DNA of 45,778 bases from an uncultured Clostridium sp. (GCA_948436025.1 CAOJHH010000008.1:1-45778); one strand, 5' to 3'. Positions 35,900-45,516 are shown, counted from the first letter of the stretch. Translations and numbers: made by a program. Notes: generated by a model from the letters alone, not told the origin.

Positions 35900-36439
35900 T
35901 TATGCTTTAAAAGGCATTCCTAATAATGTTAGTAACTCTTTTGCTTCTTCATCTGATTTTGCTGTTGTTACAAATATAATATCCATACCTCTTAGTTTAT
36001 CGATTTTTTCATACTCGATTTCAGGGAATATCAATTGTTCTTTTATACCTAATGAGTAATTTCCTCTTCCATCAAAAGAATTTGCAGATACTCCTCTAAA
36101 ATCTCTTACTCTTGGAAGAGCTACATTGAATAATTTGTATGCAAATTCATGCATTTTGCTACTTCTTAAAGTAACTTTACATCCAATATTTGCTCCTTCT
36201 CTTAATTTGAAGGCTGCAATTGATTTTCTAGCTTTTGTTACCATTGGTTTTTGACCAGTAATTTGGCTTAAATCATTCATTGCATTTTCTAATGATTTAG
36301 GATTGTCTTTGGTATCTCCTAAACCGATATTAATTACGATTTTATCAAGTTTTGGAACTTGCATCACAGATTTATAATTAAATTTTTTCATTAATGCTGG
36401 TATTACTTCTTTTTCATATTGTTCTCTTAATTTTTCCAT
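35900..36439 (-). CDS. rplE: 50S ribosomal protein L5
   Basis: 179 residues: [40 protein letters not shown] and [20 protein letters not shown]. It binds 5S rRNA and contacts P-site tRNA. Standard position between rplX and rpsZ. Confidence 0.98.
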   Translation of the reverse strand: MEKLREQYEKEVIPALMKKFNYKSVMQVPKLDKIVINIGLGDTKDNPKSLENAMNDLSQITGQKPMVTKARKSIAAFKLREGANIGCKVTLRSSKMHEFAYKLFNVALPRVRDFRGVSANSFDGRGNYSLGIKEQLIFPEIEYEKIDKLRGMDIIFVTTAKSDEEAKELLTLLGMPFKA

Positions 36440-36461
36440 ATGTTTTTATAATCCTCCTTCC

Positions 36462-36770
36462 TTATTTTAATTTTGTATTACACTTTTTACAAACACGAAT
36501 TTTTTCGCCTTTTTCTTCACTATATCCAACCTTTGTCGCCTTTCCACATTTTGGACATACCACGTTTGCTTTTGAAGAATGGAATGCGCATTCTACTGGA
36601 ATAATTCCACCTTCTTCTCCTTGTTTTCTAGGTTTTACATGTTTTTTACGAATGTTAACACCTTTTACGATAATCTTTTCGGTTTTTGGTATTACTTCTA
36701 AAACTTCTCCTGTTTTTCCTTTATCGTTTCCTGATAGGATTTTTACAGTATCACCTTTTTTTATTTTCAT
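36462..36770 (-). CDS. rplX: 50S ribosomal protein L24
   Basis: 102 residues: a KOW motif in KGDTVKILSGNDKGKTGEVL and GVNIRKKHVKPRKQGEEGG. The C-terminal part has a four-cysteine pattern (CPKCGKATKV, CKKCNTKL), a zinc ribbon seen in some Firmicutes L24. An assembly initiator of the 50S. Confidence 0.97.
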   Translation of the reverse strand: MKIKKGDTVKILSGNDKGKTGEVLEVIPKTEKIIVKGVNIRKKHVKPRKQGEEGGIIPVECAFHSSKANVVCPKCGKATKVGYSEEKGEKIRVCKKCNTKLK

Positions 36771-36838
36771 TTTTTATTTTCACCTCTTCTTTTTTAGGTT
36801 TATTGCATTTATTTTAAGTTAACTACTCTTTTAGCCTT

Positions 36839-36964
36839 CATGCGATAACTAATAATTTGTAATTCCTCTCTCAGCCTAAGGGCTTCTTTCGGAAACAAAT
36901 TATAAGTTTTCGCATCTTTAATCCGTTATGCGGAAATGTCCAGTGGACATTTACACATTACGGA
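36839..36964. repeat. Two nested inverted repeats in the rplX-rplN spacer
   Basis: An imperfect 19-bp pair, GCGATAACTAATAATTTGT and ACAAATTATAAGTTTTCGC, encloses GCCTAAGGGC. Next to it a 15-bp pair (CTTTAATCCGTTATG with one mismatch to its partner) encloses the perfect AAATGTCC/GGACATTT hairpin. The spacer of 194 nt has no gene. It may be an inserted repeat sequence or a regulatory structure. Confidence 0.65.
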
Positions 36965-37333
36965 TTAAAGAACTTCTGGTGCTAATGATAATATTTTCAT
37001 ATATTCTTTTTCTCTTAATTCTCTTGCTACTGGTCCAAAAATACGAGTTCCTTTTGGGTTACCATCATCACGAATAATAACAGCAGCATTTTCATCAAAT
37101 CGAACATAAGAACCATCGGCACGTCTTTGTGGTTTCTTTGTTCTTACGACAACTGCTTTTACTACTTCTCCTTTTTTTACAACACCACCTGGTGCAGCAC
37201 TTTTTACAGAAGCGACAATAACATCTCCAATACCTGCATATTTTCGATAAGAACCACCTAAACAACGAATACACATAATTTCTTTTGCTCCAGTGTTATC
37301 TGCAACTTTTAATATTGATTGTTGTTGTACCAT
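36965..37333 (-). CDS. rplN: 50S ribosomal protein L14
   Basis: 122 residues: [20 protein letters not shown] and [20 protein letters not shown]. It forms part of the intersubunit bridge with 16S h14. The stop codon lies at the edge of the inverted-repeat spacer. Confidence 0.98.
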   Translation of the reverse strand: MVQQQSILKVADNTGAKEIMCIRCLGGSYRKYAGIGDVIVASVKSAAPGGVVKKGEVVKAVVVRTKKPQRRADGSYVRFDENAAVIIRDDGNPKGTRIFGPVARELREKEYMKILSLAPEVL

Positions 37334-37453
37334 TCTAGCCTCCTCCTTCTTTTTTTACTTTTTTATCTTTGTGGTTGGTTAGTATATTAGTGTGTTAAAA
37401 AGTTAGAATTCATAACTTCTAATCTCCAACTTCTATTTTCTAATTTCTAACTC

Positions 37454-37717
37454 CTATTTTTTGATTGCCTTTTTTGTAATTTCTACTACTCTCCATCTCT
37501 TATCTTTGGAAAGTGGACGAGTTTCCATTACTTTTACTTCATCTCCGATTCCACAAGCATTTTCTTCATCATGTGCTTTTAATTTGTATGTTTTTTTCAT
37601 GATTTTTGAATACATATCGTGTTTTACATTGGTTTTAACAGCTACTACCACGGTTTTATCCATTTTGTTTGACACAACGGTTCCAATCATAACTTTACGA
37701 AGATTTCTTTCTTCCAT
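37454..37717 (-). CDS. rpsQ: 30S ribosomal protein S17
   Basis: 87 residues: [20 protein letters not shown] and [20 protein letters not shown]. Small OB-fold protein binding 16S rRNA early in assembly. It is followed by a 120-nt spacer with TTAGA-type repeats. Confidence 0.98.
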   Translation of the reverse strand: MEERNLRKVMIGTVVSNKMDKTVVVAVKTNVKHDMYSKIMKKTYKLKAHDEENACGIGDEVKVMETRPLSKDKRWRVVEITKKAIKK

Positions 37718-37808
37718 AATTTTTCTCCTTTCTTAGAAATACGAAGAATTTTACGCTCTTCTTGTTTCTTACAGACGAGCAATGCTCGCCCCTACAGCCT
37801 ACATAGGG

Positions 37809-38015
37809 CTATTTCTTTGCGTCTGCTAATTCTCTTTGTCTTAATATGGTTTTAATTCTTGCAATGTCTTTTTTCACTTCTCTTATTTTTAAAGGATTAT
37901 CTAGTCCATTGGTTGCATGGCTAAATCTCAATTTAAATAATTCCGTTTTTAACTCACTTAACTCTTTTTCTAGTTCTGGTGAAGACATTTCATTTATTTT
38001 ATTTATCTTCATCAT
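37809..38015 (-). CDS. rpmC: 50S ribosomal protein L29
   Basis: Start chosen at ATG 38013-38015, which follows AGGTGGTGATA and lies within the end of rplP; 68 residues ([20 protein letters not shown]). Helical hairpin near the exit tunnel, binding signal-recognition particle and trigger factor. The ORF could start three codons earlier, without a good ribosome-binding site. Confidence 0.95.
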   Translation of the reverse strand: MMKINKINEMSSPELEKELSELKTELFKLRFSHATNGLDNPLKIREVKKDIARIKTILRQRELADAKK

Positions 38016-38445
38016 TATCACCACCTAATTTTATAGTTTCTTTTCTTACAAATTTTGTTTTAATTGGTAGTTTGTTTGCTGCAAGTCTCATTGCTTCTCT
38101 TGCTAATTCCTCTGGTACACCAGCAATTTCAAATAATACTCTTCCTGGTTTTACAACAGCTACCCAGTACTCTGGAGCACCTTTACCTTTACCCATACGA
38201 GTTTCAGCAGGTTTTTTGGTTACTGGTTTATCTGGAAAGATTTTAATCCAAACTTGACCACCTCTTTTAATATGACGAGTCATAGCAATACGGGCTGCTT
38301 CTATTTGGTTCGTTGTAATCCAAGCAGCTTCACTTGCTTGTAATCCATATTCTCCATCGGAAACAACATTACCTCTTGTTGCATATCCTCTGTTTCTACC
38401 TTTTTGTTGTTTTCTATATTTTGTTCTTTTTGGTATTAATGGCAT
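37999..38445 (-). CDS. rplP: 50S ribosomal protein L16
   Basis: 148 residues: [20 protein letters not shown] and [20 protein letters not shown]. It organises the A-site tRNA region. The start overlaps the rpsC stop by one base (TAATG), and the end overlaps rpmC by 17 nt, indicating coupled translation. Confidence 0.98.
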   Translation of the reverse strand: MPLIPKRTKYRKQQKGRNRGYATRGNVVSDGEYGLQASEAAWITTNQIEAARIAMTRHIKRGGQVWIKIFPDKPVTKKPAETRMGKGKGAPEYWVAVVKPGRVLFEIAGVPEELAREAMRLAANKLPIKTKFVRKETIKLGGDNDEDK

Positions 38446-39107
38446 TATTTGTCTCCTCCTTCCACTTTCTCTTTTTTCGTTGGAAGAATTTCACCTTTAT
38501 AAATCCATACTTTAACACCGATTTTTCCATAGGTTGTATTTGCTTCATAGAATCCATAATCAATATCTGCTCTTAAGGTTTGAAGTGGAATGGTTCCTTC
38601 TTTATAAAATTCGGTTCTTGCCATATCTGCTCCACCTAATCTTCCAGATACTGCTGTTTTAATTCCTAAAGCTCCTGCTTTCATTGTTTTTTGCATGCAT
38701 TGTTTCATTGCACGTCTAAATGAAATTCTTCTTTCAAGTTGAGCACAAATATTTTCTGCTACTAATTTCGCATCTAAATCAATATTTTTTACCTCAACAA
38801 TATTTAAGTTTACTTCTTTCCCTATCATTTTTTGTAAATCGTTTTTTAAACCTTCTGCTAATTGCCCACCTTTTCCAATCACTAGACCAGGTTTAGCAGT
38901 ATATACATTTACTTTTACAAATTTAGCAGTTCTTTCAATTTCAATTTTTGAAATACCACTAGCAAATAATTTCTTTTTAACATATTCACGGATTTTATGG
39001 TCTTCTACTAGATAATCACTATAATTTCTTTTATCTGCATACCATTTTGAGTTCCAGTCCTTAATAATACCTACTCTTAATCCATGTGGATGCATTTTTT
39101 GTCCCAT
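38445..39107 (-). CDS. rpsC: 30S ribosomal protein S3
   Basis: 220 residues: [20 protein letters not shown], a KH domain with [16 protein letters not shown], and the C-terminal [20 protein letters not shown]. It forms the mRNA entry helicase with S4 and S5. Confidence 0.98.
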   Translation of the reverse strand: MGQKMHPHGLRVGIIKDWNSKWYADKRNYSDYLVEDHKIREYVKKKLFASGISKIEIERTAKFVKVNVYTAKPGLVIGKGGQLAEGLKNDLQKMIGKEVNLNIVEVKNIDLDAKLVAENICAQLERRISFRRAMKQCMQKTMKAGALGIKTAVSGRLGGADMARTEFYKEGTIPLQTLRADIDYGFYEANTTYGKIGVKVWIYKGEILPTKKEKVEGGDK

Positions 39108-39133
39108 GCTAAAAATCCTCCTTTCTTATCCCT

Positions 39134-39493
39134 CTATACTCTTTCTTTCAATACGATTGTAATATGACTGGTTCTTTTTCTAATTCTAACAGCAGAACCT
39201 TTTGCTGCTGGTCTTATTCTTTTAAGAGTAGGACCTTGATTTGCATAAATTTCAGCAATATATAAGTTTTTACTATCCATAGCGTGGTTATTTTCTGCAT
39301 TGGCAATCGCAGATTTTAATAGTTTTTCAAGCATTTCTGAAGCAGCTTTTGGAGTAAATTTAACAATTGCTAATGCTTCATCAACATTTTTGCCACGAAT
39401 TAAGTCTGCAACAATTTTTACTTTTCTTGCAGAAATTCTAGCATATCTTAATGTTGCTTCTGCGGTTTTCACTTCATCTATCATTTCTTCCAC
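39134..39493 (-). CDS. rplV: 50S ribosomal protein L22
   Basis: 119 residues: [20 protein letters not shown] and the beta-hairpin region [20 protein letters not shown] that reaches into the exit tunnel, ending [11 protein letters not shown]. Normal order between rpsS and rpsC. Confidence 0.98.
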   Translation of the reverse strand: MEEMIDEVKTAEATLRYARISARKVKIVADLIRGKNVDEALAIVKFTPKAASEMLEKLLKSAIANAENNHAMDSKNLYIAEIYANQGPTLKRIRPAAKGSAVRIRKRTSHITIVLKERV

Positions 39494-39565
39494 TTAAGAT
39501 TCCCTCCTTCTTTTTTAACAAAGTCAAAGAATTTGTTTTCTAATCTCTAACTTCTAATCTCTAAT

Positions 39566-39847
39566 TTACTTTTTAACAGTAGATGCTTTTTCTCCTGCAT
39601 GACCTTTAAAGGTTCTTGTAGGTGCAAATTCACCTAGTTTATGTCCAATCATTTCTTCGGTAATATAGATTGGCACATGTTTTCTTCCATCATGAACAGC
39701 AATGGTGTGTCCAACAAATTGTGGATATATGGTAGATGCTCTTGACCATGTCTTTAACACATCTTTTTTTCCTGTTTCATTCATTGCTTCTACTCTTTTT
39801 AATAGTTCTGGGGCAACAAATGGTTTTTTCTTGCTTGATCTTGACAT
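39566..39847 (-). CDS. rpsS: 30S ribosomal protein S19
   Basis: 93 residues: [20 protein letters not shown] and [20 protein letters not shown] with TRTFKGHAG. It contacts the 30S head and A-site tRNA. It is followed by a spacer with repeated CTAATCTCTAACTT sequence. Confidence 0.98.
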   Translation of the reverse strand: MSRSSKKKPFVAPELLKRVEAMNETGKKDVLKTWSRASTIYPQFVGHTIAVHDGRKHVPIYITEEMIGHKLGEFAPTRTFKGHAGEKASTVKK

Positions 39848-39861
39848 TTATTTTCTCCTCC

Positions 39862-40689
39862 TTACTTTCTACGTTTTACGATAAACTTGTTAGAAAGTTT
39901 ATTTTTCTTTCTTGTCTTGTATCCAAGTGCTGGTTTACCCCAAGGAGTAAGTGGTCCTGGACGTCCAACTGGTGCTCTACCTTCACCACCACCATGAGGG
40001 TGATCTACTGGGTTCATTACAGAACCTCTAACAGTAGGGCGAATTCCCATATGTCTTGTTCTACCTGCTTTACCAAGTTTTACATTTTCATGGTCTGTAT
40101 TTCCAACGGTTCCAATGGTTGCTCTACATCTTGTCATTACTAATCTCATTTCTCCAGAAGGTAAACGTACATGTGCATATTTTCCTTCTTTTGCCATAAG
40201 TTGTGCACTTTGTCCTGCACTTCTTACCATTTTTCCACCTTGACCAGGGTTTAATTCGATGTTATGAATTAATGTACCAACTGGAATGCTATCAATTGGC
40301 ATACAGTTTCCTGGTTTAATATCTGCTTTTTGTCCTGATACTACTTTGTCTCCATCTGTTAATCCAACTGGTGCTAAAATGTATCTTTTTTCTCCATCTT
40401 CATATTCTACTAATGCGATATTGGCACTTCTGTTTGGATCGTATTCAATACCAACAACAGTTGCTACCATATCGTCTTTGTTACGTTTAAAATCGATGAT
40501 TCTATATTTTTGTCTATTACCTCCACCTTGATGACGAACTGTAATTCTACCATATGAATTTCTTCCTGCTTTTTCTTTTTTCTTTGCTAGTAAAGATTTT
40601 TCAGGAGTTTTTTTGGTAATTTCATCAAATGTTGAAACTGTCATGTTTCTTCTTGATGGTGTATAGGCCTTAAAATGTTTCATTGCCAT
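39862..40689 (-). CDS. rplB: 50S ribosomal protein L2
   Basis: 275 residues: [40 protein letters not shown] and the C-terminal [20 protein letters not shown], which includes the universally conserved His near the peptidyl-transferase centre. Confidence 0.98.
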   Translation of the reverse strand: MAMKHFKAYTPSRRNMTVSTFDEITKKTPEKSLLAKKKEKAGRNSYGRITVRHQGGGNRQKYRIIDFKRNKDDMVATVVGIEYDPNRSANIALVEYEDGEKRYILAPVGLTDGDKVVSGQKADIKPGNCMPIDSIPVGTLIHNIELNPGQGGKMVRSAGQSAQLMAKEGKYAHVRLPSGEMRLVMTRCRATIGTVGNTDHENVKLGKAGRTRHMGIRPTVRGSVMNPVDHPHGGGEGRAPVGRPGPLTPWGKPALGYKTRKKNKLSNKFIVKRRK

Positions 40690-40784
40690 TTTTCTTTCTC
40701 TCCTTTTTTATTTATTTTCCTAGTTTTTATCTAGATATTTTTTCACGGGTCAATGAAGGCATCGCCCCTACATTTTTTTGTAGG

Positions 40785-41132
40785 TTATGCTCCCATAAAT
40801 TCTGAAATTGAATCTTTATATTTTTTTGAAACTTTGGTTTCTTTTCCACCTTTTGCAAGGTATTTTAGATCACTTGGATTGGTTTCAATTGTTACAATTG
40901 CTTTTTTCCAATCTGGAGTTTTTCCCGTGTGAACTCCTACTCTTTTTTCTTTTCCTTTAACAGTAATGGTATTAACATTGATAACTTTTACTTCAAACAA
41001 TTTCTCAACTGCCCTTGCAATATCAACTTTTGTTGCTTTTTTGTTTACTTTAAAGGTATACTTTCCTTCTTGTAATCCATCATTGCTTTTTTCAGTAATG
41101 ATTGGTTTTATAATAATATCTTCTGGTCTCAT
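40785..41132 (-). CDS. rplW: 50S ribosomal protein L23
   Basis: 115 residues: [53 protein letters not shown]. It is the exit-tunnel docking site for trigger factor. It starts directly after rplD. Confidence 0.98.
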   Translation of the reverse strand: MRPEDIIIKPIITEKSNDGLQEGKYTFKVNKKATKVDIARAVEKLFEVKVINVNTITVKGKEKRVGVHTGKTPDWKKAIVTIETNPSDLKYLAKGGKETKVSKKYKDSISEFMGA

Positions 41133-41756
41133 TTATGCGTACACCTCCTCTATTTTTTTAACCGTATCTAGAGTAAGTACAAGATTTTTATATTTTAATA
41201 AATCATATACATTTATGGTATTTACTAAACTTGTTTTTACTCCTTCAATGTTTCTTGCTGATTTTTGTACGTTTTCATTTTTTTCTAGTAATACGATTAA
41301 TGTTTTTCCTTCCACTTTTAATTTGTTTAAGGCATTAACCATATTTTTGGTTTTGATTTCTTTAAAATCAATTTTATCAACAACAACTAATTCTTTTTCT
41401 AATACTTTTGAACTTAATACAGAACGGATTGCTAGTCTTCTTTCTTTTTTGTTTACTCTGTATTTGTAAGAACGTGGTTTTGGACCTAGTGCAATTCCTC
41501 CACCTACCCAATGTGGTGCACGAATACTACCTTGTCTTGCACGTCCTGTTCCTTTTTGTCTCCAAGGTTTTTTACCACCACCAGATACTTCCGATCTTGT
41601 TTTGGTACTTTGTGTTCCTTGTCTTTGGTTTGCCATGTAATTAACAAGTACACTATGTACAATTGTTTCGTTTGGTTCAATTCCAAAAACTTCTTCTTTT
41701 AATTCTACATCGCTAACCTTTTTACCTTCTATACTATATACATCTATTTTAGGCAT
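41133..41756 (-). CDS. rplD: 50S ribosomal protein L4
   Basis: 207 residues. The extended loop RQGTQSTKTRSEVSGGGKKP, then WRQKGTGRARQGSIRAPHW, reaches into the exit tunnel. In E. coli L4 also represses the S10 operon; a long leader upstream of rpsJ here is compatible with such control. Confidence 0.98.
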   Translation of the reverse strand: MPKIDVYSIEGKKVSDVELKEEVFGIEPNETIVHSVLVNYMANQRQGTQSTKTRSEVSGGGKKPWRQKGTGRARQGSIRAPHWVGGGIALGPKPRSYKYRVNKKERRLAIRSVLSSKVLEKELVVVDKIDFKEIKTKNMVNALNKLKVEGKTLIVLLEKNENVQKSARNIEGVKTSLVNTINVYDLLKYKNLVLTLDTVKKIEEVYA

Positions 41757-41775
41757 ATCTTATCCTCCTTCCTTT

Positions 41776-42405
41776 CTATTTCGCAGCCTTTACAGCTTGC
41801 CTAATTTTTAGTAATGAACCTTTTGCTCCTGGTACACTACCTTTTACTAAAATTACATTTTTATCTGTATCTACTCTTACAACATCTAGGTTTTGAATCG
41901 TTACGGTTTGTACTCCCATATGTCCTGGAAGTTTCTTACCTTTAAATACTCTTCCTGGTGTTGAAGTTGGTCCCATTGAACCTGGTCTTCTATGATACAT
42001 CGAACCATGTCCCATAGGTCCTCTTGATTGTCCATGGCGTTTAATAACACCTTGAAAACCTTTTCCTTTTGTAGTTCCTTGAACATCTATTTTTTCTCCA
42101 GCTTGGAACACATCTGCCTTTACTTCATCTCCCACTTTTACATCAATCGAATCTACACGAAATTCTCTTAAATGTTTTTTGTTTTGGATTCCTGCTTTTG
42201 CAAAATGTCCTTTTTCTGGTTTGTTCATATGTTTTTCTTTTACTTCTCCGAAACCTAATTGAATGGCATTATATCCATCGGTTTCGATTTCTTTTACTTG
42301 TGCTACGACACAAGGTCCAGCTTGAATCGCTGTTACTGGAATAACATTACCTTTTTCATCAAAAATTTGAGTCATTCCAATTTTTGTTCCAATGATTGCT
42401 TTCAT
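41776..42405 (-). CDS. rplC: 50S ribosomal protein L3
   Basis: 209 residues: [40 protein letters not shown] and [20 protein letters not shown]. One of the first proteins in 50S assembly. A 155-nt spacer with a repeat-like GCCCCTACA block separates it from rpsJ. Confidence 0.98.
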   Translation of the reverse strand: MKAIIGTKIGMTQIFDEKGNVIPVTAIQAGPCVVAQVKEIETDGYNAIQLGFGEVKEKHMNKPEKGHFAKAGIQNKKHLREFRVDSIDVKVGDEVKADVFQAGEKIDVQGTTKGKGFQGVIKRHGQSRGPMGHGSMYHRRPGSMGPTSTPGRVFKGKKLPGHMGVQTVTIQNLDVVRVDTDKNVILVKGSVPGAKGSLLKIRQAVKAAK

Positions 42406-42560
42406 TTTAATTTTTCCTCCTAACTATTGGCTGACATCTATCAGCTTGGTTTTTGTTGTTTGAATTTGCTTTTCCTTTCAAATTCTAAATTGGGCACAGT
42501 GTTGTCTGTCTTTCGAGTATTCCCGTAAACGATGCCCCTACACCTGCATTTTTTTCATAA

Positions 42561-42890
42561 TTAAAGTTTGATTTCAATTTCAACACCAGCTGGTAATTCT
42601 AATTTCATTAGATTGTCAACTGTTTTTTGTGTTGGATACAAAATGTCGATTACTCTTTTATGTGTTCTCATTTCAAATTGCTCTCTAGCATCTTTGTATT
42701 TATGAGGACAACGTAAAATTGTTACAACTTCTTTTTGTGTAGGTAGTGGAATAGGACCTGAAACTTTTGCTCCTGTTCTTTTAGCAGTATCTACTATCTT
42801 TTCAGCAGACTGATCTAAAACAACATGATCATACGCTTTTAATCTTATTCTAATTTTCTCGCTTCCTACCAATTGTTTTGCTGTTGCCAT
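42561..42890 (-). CDS. rpsJ: 30S ribosomal protein S10
   Basis: 109 residues: [40 protein letters not shown], and [13 protein letters not shown]. First gene of the S10 operon, also the NusE antitermination partner of NusB and NusG. ATG 42888-42890 after AAGGAGGGAAAA. Confidence 0.98.
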   Translation of the reverse strand: MATAKQLVGSEKIRIRLKAYDHVVLDQSAEKIVDTAKRTGAKVSGPIPLPTQKEVVTILRCPHKYKDAREQFEMRTHKRVIDILYPTQKTVDNLMKLELPAGVEIEIKL

Positions 42891-43105
42891 AAGTATTTTC
42901 CCTCCTTAAAATAAAATGTACCTTGGCAAGTTTTAAACGCACCCTGGTGTTTCCTATATCACCATATAAAAACCCCAAGTTTCCGCATGTGTTTCTTGGG
43001 ATAAGTGCTTTCTTACCGCCCGGTCTAAGCCAAGACATACTCCATGGAAGTTCCCTCCACCCGTAAGGATGTAGCCACATTCCACTTCACCGCAAATCTA
43101 CATGC
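42891..43105 (-). promoter_or_regulatory. Long 5' leader of the S10 operon
   Basis: About 215 nt separate the promoter from rpsJ. The sequence is much richer in G and C than other spacers and has several complementary blocks (for example GGAGGGAACTTCC and GAAACACATGCGGAAACTTG). This indicates a structured leader, perhaps a ribosomal-protein-binding autoregulatory RNA. A 76-codon ORF across it is open by chance, with no good ribosome-binding site. Confidence 0.6.
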
Positions 43106-43111
43106 TTATTT

Positions 43112-43140
43112 ATTATACAACGCTTATTTCCGTATGTCAA
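43112..43140 (-). promoter_or_regulatory. Promoter of the S10 operon
   Basis: Minus-strand -35 TTGACA (43135-43140), 17-nt spacer, -10 TATAAT (43112-43117); a perfect match to the sigma-A consensus. Confidence 0.92.
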
Positions 43141-43145
43141 GAAAA

Positions 43146-43179
43146 AAATGGCAAAATCTTAAGATTTTGTCATTTTTTT
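43146..43179. terminator. Hairpin between divergent promoters
   Basis: AATGGCAAAATCT and AGATTTTGTCATT pair with a TA centre, with A residues before and T residues after. It lies between the S10 promoter and the divergent promoter at 43199, so it does not follow any gene. It may insulate the two units. Confidence 0.6.
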
Positions 43180-43198
43180 GTAACATAAATTTATTCTG

Positions 43199-43228
43199 TT
43201 GCCTTTTTCCCTAAAGATGTGGTATAAT
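43199..43228 (+). promoter_or_regulatory. Promoter of the gene at 43273
   Basis: -35 TTGCCT (43199-43204), 18-nt spacer, -10 TATAAT with extended TGTGG in front (43223-43228). Confidence 0.75.
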
Positions 43229-43272
43229 AGATTACATAAAAAGCCTATCAAGGCAATTGAAAGGAGTTTCAA

Positions 43273-43560
43273 ATGGAAACAATTCGAATTCCGCTGAGTT
43301 CAATCTCAGCAAACACAACTACTTTTTTAAAAGAAGCTAACCGGTTAGCAGAAGGAGGAAAATCATTTGTATTTACTTTTTCAGACCCTCTCTTCAAACG
43401 CCAATTACATCTTTTGACTTGTAATGGTATCCAAGACTGCTTTATCCGTGTAGCTAGCCATTTTGATAGAAATTTGATTACAATGGTCAATATGGTTATT
43501 GCAACAAAAAAAGTTTCTTTTGAAGTAGATGGTACCGAATTCTTGATAATCGTTTCATAG
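43273..43560 (+). CDS. Uncharacterised 95-aa protein with one triplet-read CGG
   Basis: ATG 43273 follows AAAGGAGTTTCAA, with promoter and terminator of its own. The product starts METIRIPLSSISANTTTFLK, then has an amphipathic helix (EANRLAEGGKSF) and a beta-rich rest with two cysteines (LLTCNGIQDCFIRVASHFD). No signal peptide, no membrane segment, and no family recognised. Codon 24 is CGG followed by T at 43342-43344. A +1 shift there would hit TAG at once, so CGG must be read as a triplet, presumably Arg. It is the one well-supported exception to in-frame CGG avoidance in the window. Confidence 0.7.
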   Translation: METIRIPLSSISANTTTFLKEANRLAEGGKSFVFTFSDPLFKRQLHLLTCNGIQDCFIRVASHFDRNLITMVNMVIATKKVSFEVDGTEFLIIVS

Positions 43561-43588
43561 AATTTGAATAACACTCTCAACTAGCTTT

Positions 43589-43632
43589 ATAGAAAACTTC
43601 CTCGTTTTTTAGTTTTAACGGGGAAGTTTTCT
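43589..43632 (+). terminator. Terminator after the 95-aa gene
   Basis: TAGAAAACTTCCTCGTT pairs with AACGGGGAAGTTTTCTA, with T-rich sequence after it. Confidence 0.8.
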
Positions 43633-43687
43633 ATTGATATTTTTCTATTTTCTTCATATAATATTGCTAACAAGAAAGGAGATTTTT

Positions 43688-45085
43688 ATGTTTGAGAAAG
43701 AAATTGATTTATTAAAAGAAGATATTATTTCTTCTACTTGCGAATTGATTCGAATTCCAAGTGTTTTATCCGATTCTTCTTCCCCTTCTATGCCGTTTGG
43801 TGAAAATTGCAATAAGGCATTAGAATATATGTTAGATTTGGGAAATCGTTTGGGATTTCGTACGAAGAATGTTGATGGGTATTGTGGTTATATTGAATTT
43901 GGAGAAGGTGATGAGTTAGTTGGAATTGTTGGGCATTTAGATGTTGTTCCAGAAGGTGAAAACTGGACGTATCCTCCTTTTTCAGCTACAATTTCTAAAG
44001 ATAAAATTTATGGTCGTGGTGCAATTGATGATAAAGGTCCTGTTATAGCTAGTTTGTATGCTATGAAAGTGGTAATGGATACTTGTAACATAACAAAACG
44101 TGTTCGTTTGATTTTGGGGTTAAACGAAGAAAATGATTGGAAATGTATTGAATATTATAAAAAACACGAAGAAATACCGAAGTTTGGTTTTAGCCCAGAT
44201 GCTGATTTTCCTTGTATCTATGCTGAAAAAGGCTTGCTAAGTGTGTATGTATCTTCTCCTAATTTAGAAAGCAACATTCAAATTATCGATGTGGATTGCA
44301 ATCAAAATGCCATTAATGTAGTTCCAAAATATTGTGAAATTACATTATCGGTGGATAAGTCTATTTCTTTGGACGACTGTATTCACAATTTACAAAACCT
44401 TGTGGATTCACATCATTTTTCTATCTCCATTCATAAAGAATTCATAGAAAAAAATATTTTTTCTATAAATTCTCATGGCGTAAGTGCTCATGCGGCTCAC
44501 CCCGATTTAGGAATCAATGCCATTTCACAGGCACTTGTGGTACTTTATGAACTTTTTGAAATGTATGGAATAACAAATGATTTATTATCTTACTTTTATA
44601 AAAATTTAAACTTAGAATATAATGGAAAAAGCTTAGGAATTGATGTACAAGATGAGTCAGGTTTCCTTACTTTAAATGTAGCACAATTAAATATACAGGA
44701 ATCTAACTTGGTTCTTGGTATGAATTTACGAATTCCCATTCATACTACCATTGACTTGATAAAAGAAAACATAACGGCTTCTCTTCCCTCTTCTATGGCA
44801 GTTAGTTTTTCTGGCGAAAAGAAGGCCTTATATCTTCCAAAAGACAATTGGCTAATTCAAACTCTATGTGAAGTTTTCCATAAAACCACTGGTCTTGATG
44901 CCACCCCCATTGCCATTGGAGGAGCAACCTATGCAAGAGCCTTCCCAAATTTCGTATCCTTTGGAGCAAATATGCCGGGAAATAAAGATATGTGTCATCA
45001 AATTGATGAGTTTATCTCGGTTGATAACTTAATGCTAGCAACTAAAATTTATGCAAATGCCATTTATGAGCTTTGTAAAAGGTAG
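43688..45085 (+). CDS. pepV: M20-family dipeptidase (PepV-like)
   Basis: Start at ATG 43688, after AAGAAAGGAGA; 465 residues. The di-zinc motifs are in order: VGHLDVVPEGENW (about 82-94), YGRGAIDDKGP (about 115), LGLNEENDWK (about 150), FSPDADFP, and the C-terminal His in KDMCHQIDEF. A lid domain is at about 190-370. PepV enzymes cleave dipeptides with broad specificity in the cytoplasm, the last step of peptide use. It is a single gene with a terminator overlapping its stop. The symbol follows the Lactobacillus enzyme and rests on family resemblance. No in-frame CGG. Confidence 0.9.
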   Translation: MFEKEIDLLKEDIISSTCELIRIPSVLSDSSSPSMPFGENCNKALEYMLDLGNRLGFRTKNVDGYCGYIEFGEGDELVGIVGHLDVVPEGENWTYPPFSATISKDKIYGRGAIDDKGPVIASLYAMKVVMDTCNITKRVRLILGLNEENDWKCIEYYKKHEEIPKFGFSPDADFPCIYAEKGLLSVYVSSPNLESNIQIIDVDCNQNAINVVPKYCEITLSVDKSISLDDCIHNLQNLVDSHHFSISIHKEFIEKNIFSINSHGVSAHAAHPDLGINAISQALVVLYELFEMYGITNDLLSYFYKNLNLEYNGKSLGIDVQDESGFLTLNVAQLNIQESNLVLGMNLRIPIHTTIDLIKENITASLPSSMAVSFSGEKKALYLPKDNWLIQTLCEVFHKTTGLDATPIAIGGATYARAFPNFVSFGANMPGNKDMCHQIDEFISVDNLMLATKIYANAIYELCKR

Positions 45086-45110
45086 AATGTTTTTCTCCAT
45101 TCTGCCTTTT
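45081..45110 (+). terminator. Terminator overlapping the dipeptidase stop
   Basis: GGTAGAATG and CATTCTGCC pair across a T-rich loop, followed by TTTT. Confidence 0.75.
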
Positions 45111-45345
45111 ACTCTTCTACTAAATCTTCTAATAATATTGCTTTTATTGTGTCAATATCAGGAAAAATCAAATTAATTCCATTTTCTTTTAATCTAAAGA
45201 TTATTACTTTATCATCATTCATTTGTAAACAAAAATAATTTGGTCTTGTCGAATTTCCTTCATGATTTTTCATTAATTTTTCATCGTTTACAAATTCAAA
45301 ATAACTTTCTTTAATATGATATACATAGCCTTGTTTTATTTCCAT
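45109..45345 (-). CDS. Shrunken type III (CptIN/ToxN-like) toxin
   Basis: 78 residues, ATG 45343-45345 after AGGGGTG. The start, GYVYHIKESYFEFVNDEKLM, then KNHEGNSTRPNYFCLQ, resembles the N-terminus of type III endoribonuclease toxins of the CptN group. The end, KENGINLIFPDIDTIKAILL, resembles their C-terminus. Full toxins are about 150-170 residues, so the middle appears deleted in frame after about residue 45. The upstream architecture (promoter, two 50-bp repeats, hairpin) is exactly that of a type III antitoxin RNA. Family recall is from memory, the layout is seen directly. Activity of the short form is doubtful. Confidence 0.62.
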   Translation of the reverse strand: MEIKQGYVYHIKESYFEFVNDEKLMKNHEGNSTRPNYFCLQMNDDKVIIFRLKENGINLIFPDIDTIKAILLEDLVEE

Positions 45346-45361
45346 TTATACACCCCTAAAA

Positions 45362-45393
45362 CAAGTCCTTTGTTCTTGATATAGAACAAAGGA
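45362..45393 (-). terminator. Hairpin between antitoxin repeats and toxin gene
   Basis: Minus strand: GTCCTTTGTTCT and AGAACAAAGGAC, a perfect 12-bp stem with a 6-nt loop, then TTGTTTTA. In type III systems such a weak terminator sets the ratio of antitoxin RNA to toxin mRNA. Confidence 0.75.
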
Positions 45394-45407
45394 CCACTAA
45401 ATTTACA

Positions 45408-45503
45408 AAATGATATGATTTATTACTCGCACCAATCACAAGCGAGAACATTTGACGAAATGATATGATTTATTACTCGCACCAATCACAAGCGAGAACA
45501 TTT
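45408..45503 (-). ncRNA. Probable type III antitoxin RNA, two 50-nt repeats
   Basis: Two nearly identical copies with a period of 50 bp. In RNA sense each begins AAATGTTCTCGC and ends ATATCATTT, and contains a CTCGC/GCGAG stem that could form the hairpin or pseudoknot of these antitoxins. The first repeat begins about 6 nt after the predicted transcript start. Confidence 0.68.
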
Positions 45504-45516
45504 ACTTTCTATATTT

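Noticed and set aside
42850..43080. 76-codon ORF in front of rpsJ
   Set aside because: It overlaps the rpsJ start, has no good ribosome-binding site, and lies in the structured leader.
45408..45503. Possible CRISPR from two 50-bp repeats
   Set aside because: The copies are directly adjacent without spacers, and they sit between a promoter and a toxin-like gene.
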